Shown here: one piece after another, positions 34,465 through 42,909 of the stretch
Numbering within the stretch: position 1 is the stretch's first letter
Layout: every line of letters begins with the position of its first letter
Assembly: GCA_035649275.1 (NCBI GenBank)
Contig: DASRJW010000141.1
Coordinates: 26,932 to 90,931, forward strand
Direction of reading: 5' to 3'
Length of the DNA: 64,000 bases
Source: Candidatus Krumholzibacteriia bacterium
GTDB lineage: Bacteria > Krumholzibacteriota > Krumholzibacteriia > G020349025
Position numbers and translations under genes: made by a program
The notes under the pieces: model-generated
Databases searched by the model: none
What the model was told of the DNA's origin: nothing
Seen by the model: the letters and a program-made list of their open reading frames with translations, nothing else

Positions 34465-34998
34465 ATGCTGGCGCCGTCCTGGCTTTGGTGGGCACCGCTC
34501 GGGAGCGCTGCACTCCACATCGGAGAGGAATTCGTCTATCCAGGCGGATTCGCCGCCTGGGATCGGGAATTCCGGCCCTCCATCCGGAGCAGCATTACAC
34601 CCAAGCTGCATGTCATCGTGAACGCCCTACTGCTGCTGGGCTGCTTCTGCATCGCGATCTCGGGGATGCCGGGCGCCGCTCTCGGTGTCGGTGCATTCCG
34701 CTTCCGCTCCGCGGTCCCGGCCTCGCTCTCCGTCCCTTGCTGGCTGGGCATGGCCGCCTTGCTGTTCTCGAATGCCGTCTTCCACCTCGTGGGGAGCTAT
34801 CGGACCCAACGCTGGTCGCCGGGCGTGCGCACCGGCGTGCTTCTCTACCTGCCGATGGCGCTATACGGCTACTGGACCTTCCTCCATACTGGCCAGGTCT
34901 CCCCGATGACTGCTGGCTTCGCGGCCTTGTGCGGAGGGTCGTACCATCTGTGGTCCGCATGGGCGCACCGGTGGCGGGCGCGACGGCGTAAGGGATGA
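34465..34998 (+). CDS. HXXEE-motif membrane protein
   Basis: This 177-residue protein has about five predicted hydrophobic helices and the signature HIGEE at residues 18-22, which identifies the uncharacterised HXXEE family. The His and two Glu could bind a metal, but no function is known. GGAGGAG at 34449-34455 supports the ATG at 34465; GTG 34447 would swallow that site. The upstream 138 bases include a locally AT-rich patch around 34420-34440. This gene and the next three differ in type from the housekeeping genes on either side. Confidence 0.75.
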   Translation: MLAPSWLWWAPLGSAALHIGEEFVYPGGFAAWDREFRPSIRSSITPKLHVIVNALLLLGCFCIAISGMPGAALGVGAFRFRSAVPASLSVPCWLGMAALLFSNAVFHLVGSYRTQRWSPGVRTGVLLYLPMALYGYWTFLHTGQVSPMTAGFAALCGGSYHLWSAWAHRWRARRRKG

Positions 34999-35034
34999 AC
35001 CTCCAAAGCAGCATCCTTGCAGCAGGTGCACAGC

Positions 35035-35430
35035 ATGAAGGATCTCACCATCTCCTTGGAACACAGGCCCGGCGCCCTCGCCGAGATGGGCGAGGCCTTG
35101 GGACGCGCCGGCGTGAGCATCGAGGGTGGAGGAGCTTGGGTCGTGGGCGGACAGGGCGTCGCCCATTTCCTCTTCGCGGACGGCAAGCCGGCTCGCCAGG
35201 CATTGGAGGCGGCCGGGATCCTGGTCCTGGCGGAACGTGAAGTGCTCGTGCAGCGCTTGCAGCAGGGCGTTCCCGGTCAACTGGGCCAGCTCACGCGGCG
35301 GATGGCAGAGGCCGGGGTGAACATCGAAGTGTTGTACAGCGACCATGAGCACCAGCTCATCCTCGTCGTCGACGATCCCGTGCGCGGACGCGCGGTTTCC
35401 GAGGCATGGAGCCGCGAGACTCGAGGGTGA
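35035..35430 (+). CDS. Double ACT-domain protein
   Basis: This 131-residue protein consists of two ACT domains, the first at LTISLEHRPGALAEMGEAL and the second at VPGQLGQLTRRMAEAGVNIE. ACT domains bind amino acids, so it may sense one; there is no catalytic domain attached. ATG 35035 is preceded by CAGGTG; TTG 35017 is less likely. The stop at 35430 lies 29 bases before the DUF1801 start. Confidence 0.82.
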   Translation: MKDLTISLEHRPGALAEMGEALGRAGVSIEGGGAWVVGGQGVAHFLFADGKPARQALEAAGILVLAEREVLVQRLQQGVPGQLGQLTRRMAEAGVNIEVLYSDHEHQLILVVDDPVRGRAVSEAWSRETRG

Positions 35431-35459
35431 TCAGGTGCCCTTTTCCTTGGAGGCACGAC

Positions 35460-35918
35460 ATGACTACGAAGGGTTCCTCGCCCGGGGTCGCCACCTTCCT
35501 CGCCGGCCTGCCGCCAGAACGACGCCGAGAGGCCGAACGCGTCAGGGACTTGGTGCGACGCCACCTGCCCGCCGGGTACGAAGAGGTCGTCAGCAAGAAC
35601 ATGTTGGTCTACCAGGTGCCGCTGGAGCGTTATTCCGACACCTACAATGGGCAGCCACTCTGGTATGCAGCCCTGGCGTCGGAGAAGTCGTACTTGTCGC
35701 TGCACCTGATGCCCGTCTACGGGGACAAGGGACAAGCGCAGCGCCTCGAGGATGGCTTCCGGGCGGCGGGGAAGAAGCTCGACATGGGCAAGGCCTGCAT
35801 CCATTTTCAGGCGGCCGACGATCTCGCGCTCGACGTCATCGGGGAGGTCGTGGGGAGCACCCCGGTCGACCGCTGGGTGGAGATCGCTGCCACCGCACGC
35901 CGTCGCAAGTCCAGGTGA
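35460..35918 (+). CDS. DUF1801 protein (second copy)
   Basis: This 152-residue DUF1801 member has an acidic helical opening (VATFLAGLPPERRREAERV), then EEVVSKNMLVYQVPLERY, and SEKSYLSLHLMPVYGD. It is more distant from the copy at 11528 than expected for a recent duplication. GGAGG at 35448-35452 supports ATG 35460; ATG 35406 is in frame but has no such site. Function unknown. Its stop overlaps the next start as GTGA. Confidence 0.78.
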   Translation: MTTKGSSPGVATFLAGLPPERRREAERVRDLVRRHLPAGYEEVVSKNMLVYQVPLERYSDTYNGQPLWYAALASEKSYLSLHLMPVYGDKGQAQRLEDGFRAAGKKLDMGKACIHFQAADDLALDVIGEVVGSTPVDRWVEIAATARRRKSR

Positions 35919-36352
35919 GCCGCCTCGTCGGGCGAAGGACGGGCTCCGCGTGGGCGATCGCGGTCAGCGTCCTTGCTGCCTGCGCGAAATCGGAACGCGT
36001 GGCGGAAGGGCCGCTCAGCCTCGATACCACGCCCCAGGAGGTGCCCTTCCTGCTCCCGGTCGCCTCCGCACCGAGACGCGATCTGTGCTTCGAATTCGCC
36101 AACCCCCGCGAGTCTCATGGAGCGTCGTGGATTCATGTGCAACTCGTGCGCACCGACGGTGGCCACGAGGACTTCGTGCCCACGGCGATCGATCGCCGCG
36201 GCGAAACGCGCCTGTGCTTCTGTAGCATCAGCGAGAACGCGGCGACGGCGGGAACGCCCACTCCGACCGCGGCCACCTATCGTGCCGCCGTCCTGTGGTC
36301 GGAGAAGCCAGTACGGCTGCGCCAGATCCGCTGGTGGAGCGGCGCCCGCTAG
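35915..36352 (+). CDS. Hypothetical lipoprotein
   Basis: This 145-residue protein starts at GTG 35915, overlapping the DUF1801 stop. Its signal peptide ends in the lipobox VLAAC, so the mature protein should be lipid-anchored. The rest is beta-rich with two further cysteines in RLCFC and no family I can name. The gene context (HXXEE, ACT, DUF1801) gives no clear role. Confidence 0.6.
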   Translation: MSRLVGRRTGSAWAIAVSVLAACAKSERVAEGPLSLDTTPQEVPFLLPVASAPRRDLCFEFANPRESHGASWIHVQLVRTDGGHEDFVPTAIDRRGETRLCFCSISENAATAGTPTPTAATYRAAVLWSEKPVRLRQIRWWSGAR

Positions 36353-36386
36353 GGAGTTCGAGAAGCTGCCTATGCTCCGACCCGAA

Positions 36387-36403
36387 GGAGCCGAACCGGC
36401 TCC
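36387..36403. terminator. Hairpin in the gap after the hypothetical lipoprotein
   Basis: GGAGCCG at 36387-36393 and CGGCTCC at 36397-36403 form a perfect seven-pair stem with an AAC loop, 35 bases after the lipoprotein stop. No T run follows. Confidence 0.3.
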
Positions 36404-36540
36404 TCCACCACCGCGCCGAGGGCGCGCCTCGTGCTGGCCGCTGCAGGGACGGCAGCGTAGACTTCCGTGGGGCCGTCGAGACCGCGGTCGCGCCCTGCGT
36501 TCCGCGTGGCGATGGCCTGCGCCGCCGTCGAGGAGAGAGC

Positions 36541-36750
36541 GTGACCGCTCACGAATTCCGCCGTCTCGCACTCGGTCTTCCCGAAGCGTCGGAGGCCGGG
36601 CACATGGGGCACCCCGACTTCCGGGTACGGGGCAAGATTTTCGCCACCCTCGGGCCGCAAGAAACCTGGGGAATGGTCAAGCTGACCGCAGAGCAGCAAG
36701 CGGCGCCGTTGGCTCCCAAACGGCTCGTGCATAGCCAAGAGGGGGATTGA
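36541..36750 (+). pseudogene. Truncated MmcQ/YjbR-like protein gene
   Basis: The 69-residue product starts like MmcQ/YjbR proteins (FRRLALGLPEASEAGHMGHP, DFRVRGKIFATLG, MVKLTAEQQ). It then diverges after EQQAAPLAPKRL and stops, where family members continue for roughly 45 more residues. I see no continuation in another frame before the next gene, so the 3' part seems deleted. GTG 36541 follows GAGGAG closely. The truncated product might still fold, but a broken gene is more likely. Confidence 0.55.
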
Positions 36751-36761
36751 GGCTTGGGCGC

Positions 36762-38168
36762 ATGGCCTCGCGGAGCAAGGGCGCCACGGCGGCTCGTCGG
36801 ATGAGCGTCCGGCGCGTCTCCGGTCTCGCGTTTCTCGCCCTCCTCGGGCTGCACGCCTGCGCTCACATCCGCCCGCTGGAAGGCGGGCCCGCCGACGAGA
36901 CACCTCCGATGTTGCTGGCCGCTCAGCCCGCCGACTCGAGCGTGGGCCTCGGCCCCACGCCGGTGCTGCACTTGCGCTTCTCCGAGACTCTGATGAGCGG
37001 TGGTGTCTCGAGCGCCGTCCGCACCTATCCATCGACGCCGCGCCCCGAAGTGCGCGCCAAGGGCGCCGAGGTGGAGCTGCGCTGGAGGGAACCGCTACCG
37101 CCGGATACGACGGTCGCCGTCGTCTTCGGTGAACCCATCCAGGATGTGCGTGGACGGGACAACCCGCTGCCCCGGGAAATCTGGTTCGTTTTCGCCACCG
37201 GAGACAGCTTGCACGGCGGCGCCGTCCGCGGGCGCGTGCTCGTGAAGGGCAAGCCGGAACCCCAGGCCGCGGTGCGTTGCGATCTCATCGCCGCGACCTT
37301 GGCCACCGAAGGCGCGGCCCCAGGTGCCGACACCACGGGAACCGCGGTCGACTCGACCGGGAAGACCCGAGGCGCACAGTCGTCTGCCGCCCCACCGAAG
37401 CCACATCCTGCCGCGAAGCGTCGGATGCGCCCCAGCGTCGCCGCCACCGATGCCGAGGGTCTCTTCACCATGCTCGGCCTCCCGGCGGGGCGACCCTTCC
37501 AGCTCACCGCCTTCGTCGACCGGAACGGCAACCTCGACCTCGACGAAGGCGAGCTGGCCGCCGCCTACCCGGAAACGCTGCTCCTCCATGACGGCGAAGT
37601 GCGCCGGGGGCTCGAATGGAACCTGGTCGATCCGCACGAGCCCGGTCAGGTGCGCGGCGTCGTCTTCAACCGCACCAGTGTCCAGGGCCGGGTCGCCATC
37701 GCTCTCGAACCCTTGGACGTCGACAGCCTCGGCGCCGGAGCGGACAGCAGCACGGCGAGCGCGGACACCAGCGCGGTGCGGGCGGACAGCCTCGCTGGCG
37801 CGGCCTCTCCGGGGGGAGCCACCGCGGCGACGACCCCGGACAGCACGGCCGCTCGGCTCGGCGCGCTTCCCCTTAGCCCCCAGGGGGTCTGGGCCCAGGC
37901 CTACACAGCCTTCGGAAACCTGCGCGGGAGAGGGCGCTTGCAAGTCGTGTACGCCTCGCCGCGCGGGGACTACAGTATCCGCGTCGCGCCGGGGCGGCAT
38001 CGATGGGCGGCCTTCGTCGACGCTTCCGGCGATTCTTTGCCCGGGCCCTATGTGGTCGCCGACAGCACCGAGCGCGACTGGGAGCCGCTCTGGGTGGGTG
38101 GCGTCCTCGAGGTCGCTCCGGCTGCGGAAGTCCGGCCGCGGGCGATCGACATCGAGGCGCCGCGTTGA
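36762..38168 (+). CDS. Ig-like (SbsA-type) lipoprotein
   Basis: This 468-residue protein has a lipoprotein signal (FLALLGLHAC) followed by GGPADETPPMLLAAQPAD, the typical opening of the bacterial SbsA Ig-like domain found in outer-membrane lipoproteins of FCB-type bacteria. A carboxypeptidase-regulatory-like segment follows (DAEGLFTMLGLPAG, with the Asp-rich DRNGNLDLDEGE, possibly calcium-binding). An Ala/Ser/Asp-rich low-complexity stretch lies near 330-370. ATG 36762 is preceded by GAGG; TTG 36747 and ATG 36801 are alternatives. Expected to be a surface or periplasmic structural protein. dapA follows after 12 bases. Confidence 0.75.
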   Translation: MASRSKGATAARRMSVRRVSGLAFLALLGLHACAHIRPLEGGPADETPPMLLAAQPADSSVGLGPTPVLHLRFSETLMSGGVSSAVRTYPSTPRPEVRAKGAEVELRWREPLPPDTTVAVVFGEPIQDVRGRDNPLPREIWFVFATGDSLHGGAVRGRVLVKGKPEPQAAVRCDLIAATLATEGAAPGADTTGTAVDSTGKTRGAQSSAAPPKPHPAAKRRMRPSVAATDAEGLFTMLGLPAGRPFQLTAFVDRNGNLDLDEGELAAAYPETLLLHDGEVRRGLEWNLVDPHEPGQVRGVVFNRTSVQGRVAIALEPLDVDSLGAGADSSTASADTSAVRADSLAGAASPGGATAATTPDSTAARLGALPLSPQGVWAQAYTAFGNLRGRGRLQVVYASPRGDYSIRVAPGRHRWAAFVDASGDSLPGPYVVADSTERDWEPLWVGGVLEVAPAAEVRPRAIDIEAPR

Positions 38169-38180
38169 AGGGGAGGACCG

Positions 38181-39065
38181 ATGCTGCAAGGAGTCCTGAC
38201 CGCTCTGGTGACGCCGTTCCGTGACGGCGCGATCGACGAAACAGCGCTGCGCGCTCTCCTGCGCCAGCAAGTGGAGGCGGGAATCACCGGCGTGGTCCTC
38301 TGCGGCTCCACCGGCGAAGCGGCCACGCTCTCCCGCGACGAGCGCCGGCGCGTGAACGCCATCGGGATCGAGATGTGTGCCGGCACCTCGACCCAGGCCT
38401 GGATCGGCACCGGCACCAACGATACGCGCTCGACCATCGAGCTCAGCGAAGAAGCCCAGAAGCAAGGCGCGGCCGGCGCCATGGTGGTGGCGCCCTACTA
38501 CAACAAGCCCACCCAGGAGGGCCTCTACCAGCACTTCGCCGCGGTTGCGCGCGCCACCTCCTTGCCCTTGATTCTCTACAACGTGCCCGGGCGGACCAGC
38601 GTCAACGTGCTGCCGGAGACCGTGGCGCGCCTGGAAAGCCTGGGGCGCTACGCCGCGGTCAAGGAAGCGAGCGGCTCTCTCGACCAGGTGAGCGAGCTGC
38701 GCTCGCGCTCGCGCCTCACGGTGCTCTCCGGCGACGATTCGCTCACGCTGCCGATGTTGGCGGTGGGGGCGGAGGGAGTGATCTCGGTGGTGTCGAACCT
38801 GCTGCCCCGCGCCACCCGCAAGCTGGTGGATGCCTTCCACGCCGGCCGGGTGGACGAGGCTCGCGACTGGCACTTCAGACTCTGGCCCTTCTTCAAGGGC
38901 GCCTTCATCGAGACCAATCCGGCACCGATCAAGATGCTCCTCGAGCTCGCCGGCCTGGCGCGAGCGGAGACGCGGCTGCCTCTCGTCCCGGCGACCGCAG
39001 AAGCGCGCACCCAGCTCCAGGCTCTGTTGCAGGCCGCCACCTGGCGGCGCGAGGTGGAAGGGTGA
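38181..39065 (+). CDS. dapA: 4-hydroxy-tetrahydrodipicolinate synthase
   Basis: DapA condenses pyruvate with aspartate semialdehyde in lysine and diaminopimelate synthesis. The 294-residue TIM-barrel protein has GSTGEAATLS, Tyr133 in LYNVPGRTS and the Schiff-base Lys161 in AAVKEASGS, at the same positions as in E. coli. GGGAGG precedes the ATG at 38181. It is 33 bases upstream of dapB. Confidence 0.96.
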   Translation: MLQGVLTALVTPFRDGAIDETALRALLRQQVEAGITGVVLCGSTGEAATLSRDERRRVNAIGIEMCAGTSTQAWIGTGTNDTRSTIELSEEAQKQGAAGAMVVAPYYNKPTQEGLYQHFAAVARATSLPLILYNVPGRTSVNVLPETVARLESLGRYAAVKEASGSLDQVSELRSRSRLTVLSGDDSLTLPMLAVGAEGVISVVSNLLPRATRKLVDAFHAGRVDEARDWHFRLWPFFKGAFIETNPAPIKMLLELAGLARAETRLPLVPATAEARTQLQALLQAATWRREVEG

Positions 39066-39098
39066 GGGCATGAGGGCGATGGCGGTGGAGGAAGAAGC

Positions 39099-39872
39099 GT
39101 GAAAGCGGCGCTGCTGGTGAACGGCGCCGCCGGGCGCATGGGGCGATTGGTGGCGGCCCACCTACGCCGCGCCGGTTTCGCTGACGTGGCGGGCTGCGAT
39201 ACCGCGGCCCAGGGGAGTCTCGCCCTCGAGGACGGGCCACTGCCTCTGGTGGAGAGCCTGGTGGCGGGGCTCGAGCCCCGGGGCGTCGTCGTCGACTTCT
39301 CCCACCCGGGAGCGACACCGGCCCTCGTCGAGGCGGCGCGCGCCTGCGGCGCTCGTCTCGTGGTGGGAACCACGGGGCAGTCCGAGGCCGAAATGGAACT
39401 GCTCCGGGAGGCGGCGACGAGCGTCCCCGTGGTGCTCGCCCGCAACTTCAGCCTGGGCGTGCAGCGTATCGCCCAAGCACTTGCGAAATTTCGCATTATG
39501 ACTCGAGAGGGATTCGATGTAGAATTGATCGAAGCGCACCACGCGGGGAAGCGCGATGCCCCCAGTGGGACGGCGTTCTACCTCCTCGAGTCTCTCCTGG
39601 GGCAAGAGCCCCCGGCGGGCATCGTTCATGGGAGGTTCGGCCCCGAAGCGCGGCGCGGGCATGGCGAGGTAGGAGTACACAGCGTGCGTGCCGGAGGCCT
39701 TCCCGGCGAGCATACGTTGCTCCTCGCCAGTGCCGACGAGGTCGTGGAGATCCGCCACCGGGCTCTGTCGAGGGCGGCCTTCGTGAGCGGAGTTCCCCCG
39801 GCGGTGCGTTTCGTGCAACACCATCCCCCCGGCCTGTACTCGCTGCTGGACGTGATGGGAGATGCGCCTTAG
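39099..39872 (+). CDS. dapB: 4-hydroxy-tetrahydrodipicolinate reductase
   Basis: DapB reduces the DapA product with NAD(P)H. The 257-residue protein has the Rossmann motif NGAAGRMGRL, VVGTTGQS, ARNFSLGVQ and the substrate signature EAHHAGKRDAPSGTA. GGAGG at 39087-39091 supports the GTG start at 39099. The gene overlaps the following outer-membrane fusion gene by 11 bases, which suggests co-translation. A 14-base palindrome inside it (39482-39495) is probably incidental. Confidence 0.95.
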   Translation: MKAALLVNGAAGRMGRLVAAHLRRAGFADVAGCDTAAQGSLALEDGPLPLVESLVAGLEPRGVVVDFSHPGATPALVEAARACGARLVVGTTGQSEAEMELLREAATSVPVVLARNFSLGVQRIAQALAKFRIMTREGFDVELIEAHHAGKRDAPSGTAFYLLESLLGQEPPAGIVHGRFGPEARRGHGEVGVHSVRAGGLPGEHTLLLASADEVVEIRHRALSRAAFVSGVPPAVRFVQHHPPGLYSLLDVMGDAP

Positions 39873-42735
39873 ACCCTCCGTACGCCTCCTACCCGGCGTC
39901 GTCCTGGCGCTGGCCTGGGCGAGCCCCGGGCATGGGCAGTATCTGTTCGGCCAGAACAAGGTGGTCTACTCCGAAAAGGATTGGAAGGTCATCACCACGC
40001 CGCACCTGGACGTGTACTTCTACGCCGGGGAGCAGGAGCTGGCCGAATACGTCGCCGCCTTCTCCGAGCAGGTGGCGGTGGAGTACGACAGCACCTTCCA
40101 GCACACCTTCAAGCAGAAGATCCCCTTCATCCTCTACGCCTCGCACCACGACTTCAAGCAGACCAACGTCATCGACCTGATGATCTCGGAGTACGTCGGC
40201 GGCTTCACCGAGCTGCTGCGCGGGCGCGTCGCCATCCCGCACACCGGCTCCTGGACCCAGCTGCGCGAGGTGATCCGGCACGAGCTGGTGCACGCCTACA
40301 TGAACGACAAGCTGGCGACGCTGATGACGGAGAAGCATCGCTACAACTACGGCAGTCCGCCACTCTGGTTCACCGAAGGCCTGGCGGAGTACATCGCCAC
40401 CCCCGAACCCGGGACGGAAGCGCGCATGTTCATGCGCGACTTCATCGTCAACGAGAGCCTGGTGGACATCCCGAATCTCTGGCGCATCCAGGGCACCTTC
40501 CTCATGTACAAGGAAGGGGAGTCCTTGGTGCGTTACATCGCCACACGCTTCGGCCAGGAGGCCCTGGTGCAGCTGCTGGAAGATTGGTGGATCTCGGACA
40601 GCTTCGAGCAGGTGCTGCACTACACCCTCGGCATCTCGGTGGTCGATCTCAACCGCGACTGGAAGCGCTACCTCAAGCGCCGCTACTACCCGGCGGTGAT
40701 GACCGCGGATTGGCCCGACCAGCACGGCAGGCCGCTGACGCACGAGCGCGCCATCAGCGCCCGCCCCGCCGTCGTCGACTCCAGCGCGGTGGCGGACAGC
40801 AGCTTCGACTTCGTCTACGTCTCCTCCGCCTCGGGACACGTGGATCTGATCCACGCTCGCGCCGAGGACCCCAACCATTATTCCTTCCGCACCCTCGCCG
40901 AAGGCGGACGGGACCGGACCTTCGAGTCCATCCCGGCATTCTCCAGCGGCCCCGCCGTGCACGGCCGGCGTGTCGCCTTCACCGCGAAGTCGGGGGAGCG
41001 CGATGCGCTCTTCATCCTGGACCTGGAGACAGGACGCAAGCTGGCGAAGCACAGCTTCGAGGCCTTGATCACGCTCTCCACCCCCACTTGGTCACCCGAC
41101 GGCCGGCAGATCGCCATCGTCGGCCTCGACCGCAGCGGCTGGAGCGACCTCTACCGCATCGATCTCTCGAGCGGCGAGCTCGAACGCCTCACCTTCGACG
41201 CCGCCCATGACCGCGATCCCGACTGGAGCCACGACGGGCGGCGCCTGGCCTGGAGCAGCGACCGCGCCGCGCCGGAATTGGACGGCGTCTACCACCTCTG
41301 GACCCTCGACCTGGAGAGCGGCGTGACCACCCAGATCACCCAGGGCGAGCACGACGACGCCGCCCCCAGCTGGGGGCCGGAGGACGGCTCGCTCCTCTTC
41401 AGCAGCGACATGGACGGGGCCAACAACATCTATCGCTTTGACTTCGAGGACGCCACGGTGTCGCAACTCACCTCGACTCTCGGTGGCCTCTTCACCCCAC
41501 GTTGGACCCCGAAGGGCGACGGCTTCGTGGCCACTTCGTTCAGCAACCTCGCCTTCAACGTCTACCGTTTCGACATGCACACGCTGCGCGAGGTCCCCAA
41601 CGGCGCCACGCCGCCGGTGCAGGTGGCGGCGGTGACCGACCCGGCGCCAGCGCGGCCCGCCGCGCCGCGCAGCGACTGGTTGCAACGCCCGGAGGGCAAG
41701 GCCTACCCGAAGAGGAAATACGACACCCAGTTCGGCCTCGACTTCGTGCAGGGCGGGGTGGCGTACGACCCGGATTTCTACAGCGCCGCGGGGGCGCAGT
41801 TCGGCTTCACCGACGTGCTCGGCAACCACCGGGTGAGCCTGCTCTTTTCCACCTCGTCGGAGGGCTTCGACGACTTCTTCCGCCACCTGAACGTCGGGGT
41901 CTCCTACACGAACCTGACCCGACGTCTGCACTACACCCTGGGCGCCTTCCATCTCACCCGCATCTACGACCCAAACCTGGACATGGTGCGCTTCGAGCGG
42001 CGTCTCGGCGGACTCCTCGGTGTCGCCTACCCGCTTTCCCGCTTCGAGCGCGTGGAGAGCAGCTTCGTCGTCCGCTACGCCGAGCTCGACCAGGGCATCG
42101 CCGATCTGCTCGACATCGGCGCCCGCACCATGCTGGTCACCAACTTCACCAGCTTCGTGCACGACAACACCATGTGGTCCTATGTCGGACCCATCGACGG
42201 CACGCGCTACAACATCACCATGGGTCACACCTTCGACCCCACCGGCGGCAACCGCGGACTCACCTCGCTGCATCTCGACTTCCGCAAGTACTTCCGTCTG
42301 CCGGCGCGCAGCGTCTTCGCCTCCCGCCTGATCGCCCGGGGCAACTGGGGCGGAGACGCACAGCTCTTCTTCCTCGGCGGCCCCTTCGATCTGCGCGGCT
42401 ACGAACGGCGTTCGCTCTTCGCGCGCCGCATCCTGCTCCTCAACGAGGAAGTCCGCTTCCCGCTGCTGGATCGGCTCCTCATCGGCCTGCCCTTCATCAA
42501 CGCCCTGGAGTTCGGCGGCTTCCGCGGCGCCCTCTTCGTGGACGGTGCCTACGTGCCCGAACCGTTTACCCCCGGCTGGTACGGCAGCTACGGCGCCGGT
42601 GTCGAGCTCGGCCTGGGCGTCGGCTTCATCGCCCGCTACGACTTCGGCCGCACCACCGACTTCGGCCGTCGCTCGGCGTCCATCCCCGGCACCGGGCAAT
42701 CCTTCCAACGTTTCTTCATGGGCTGGAACTTCTGA
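39862..42735 (+). CDS. Metallopeptidase - TolB-like propeller - Omp85-type barrel fusion
   Basis: This 957-residue protein has a signal peptide (MRLRPSVRLLPGVVLALAWA). A gluzincin-type peptidase domain (about 30-290) follows, with HELVH at 140-144 and the third ligand Glu172 in WFTEGLAEY. A TolB/PD40 beta-propeller covers about 310-590 (TPTWSPDGRQIAIVG; RDPDWSHDGRRLAWSSD; APSWGPEDGSLLFSSD). The C-terminal third resembles the Omp85/BamA barrel, with NRGLTSLHLDFRKYF, the LGGPFDLRGYERRSLF loop and a final aromatic strand ending MGWNF. So the protein would sit in the outer membrane with protease and propeller in the periplasm. It is translated from inside the end of dapB. Its substrate is unknown. 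Confidence 0.85.
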   Translation: MRLRPSVRLLPGVVLALAWASPGHGQYLFGQNKVVYSEKDWKVITTPHLDVYFYAGEQELAEYVAAFSEQVAVEYDSTFQHTFKQKIPFILYASHHDFKQTNVIDLMISEYVGGFTELLRGRVAIPHTGSWTQLREVIRHELVHAYMNDKLATLMTEKHRYNYGSPPLWFTEGLAEYIATPEPGTEARMFMRDFIVNESLVDIPNLWRIQGTFLMYKEGESLVRYIATRFGQEALVQLLEDWWISDSFEQVLHYTLGISVVDLNRDWKRYLKRRYYPAVMTADWPDQHGRPLTHERAISARPAVVDSSAVADSSFDFVYVSSASGHVDLIHARAEDPNHYSFRTLAEGGRDRTFESIPAFSSGPAVHGRRVAFTAKSGERDALFILDLETGRKLAKHSFEALITLSTPTWSPDGRQIAIVGLDRSGWSDLYRIDLSSGELERLTFDAAHDRDPDWSHDGRRLAWSSDRAAPELDGVYHLWTLDLESGVTTQITQGEHDDAAPSWGPEDGSLLFSSDMDGANNIYRFDFEDATVSQLTSTLGGLFTPRWTPKGDGFVATSFSNLAFNVYRFDMHTLREVPNGATPPVQVAAVTDPAPARPAAPRSDWLQRPEGKAYPKRKYDTQFGLDFVQGGVAYDPDFYSAAGAQFGFTDVLGNHRVSLLFSTSSEGFDDFFRHLNVGVSYTNLTRRLHYTLGAFHLTRIYDPNLDMVRFERRLGGLLGVAYPLSRFERVESSFVVRYAELDQGIADLLDIGARTMLVTNFTSFVHDNTMWSYVGPIDGTRYNITMGHTFDPTGGNRGLTSLHLDFRKYFRLPARSVFASRLIARGNWGGDAQLFFLGGPFDLRGYERRSLFARRILLLNEEVRFPLLDRLLIGLPFINALEFGGFRGALFVDGAYVPEPFTPGWYGSYGAGVELGLGVGFIARYDFGRTTDFGRRSASIPGTGQSFQRFFMGWNF

Positions 42736-42752
42736 GGCGCCGAGCGTCGGGC

Positions 42753-42784
42753 CGGCGCGCCCCGTGGACACGGCGGGCGCGCCG
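42753..42784. terminator. Ten-pair GC hairpin after the Omp85 fusion gene
   Basis: CGGCGCGCCC at 42753-42762 pairs perfectly with GGGCGCGCCG at 42775-42784, and inside it CGTG and CACG form four more pairs with a GA loop. It starts 18 bases after the stop. There is no T run, so it may work by stem strength alone or stabilise the message. Confidence 0.5.
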
Positions 42785-42840
42785 ACGAGAACCGTAGCCA
42801 GCAGCCCTACCCCAGAAGTGCATCGGCGCGCTGGTGCTCG

Positions 42841-42876
42841 TGCCGCGGTTGCGGCACCCATCCCGCTTGCTTTAAG
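42841..42876 (+). promoter_or_regulatory. Weak promoter candidate before proS, with hairpin
   Basis: TTGCGG at 42849-42854 and TTTAAG at 42871-42876 are 16 bases apart. The -35 overlaps a perfect six-pair hairpin, TGCCGC-GGTT-GCGGCA at 42841-42856. The boxes match the consensus only partly (three and four of six). Confidence 0.3.
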
Positions 42877-42909
42877 CTGCGCGCTCCGGAGAGCCGCCGG
42901 GGAGTGTGC

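Noticed and set aside
39482..39495. 14-base perfect palindrome TGCGAAATTTCGCA
   Set aside because: It lies inside dapB coding sequence at codons for conserved residues, with no promoter nearby.
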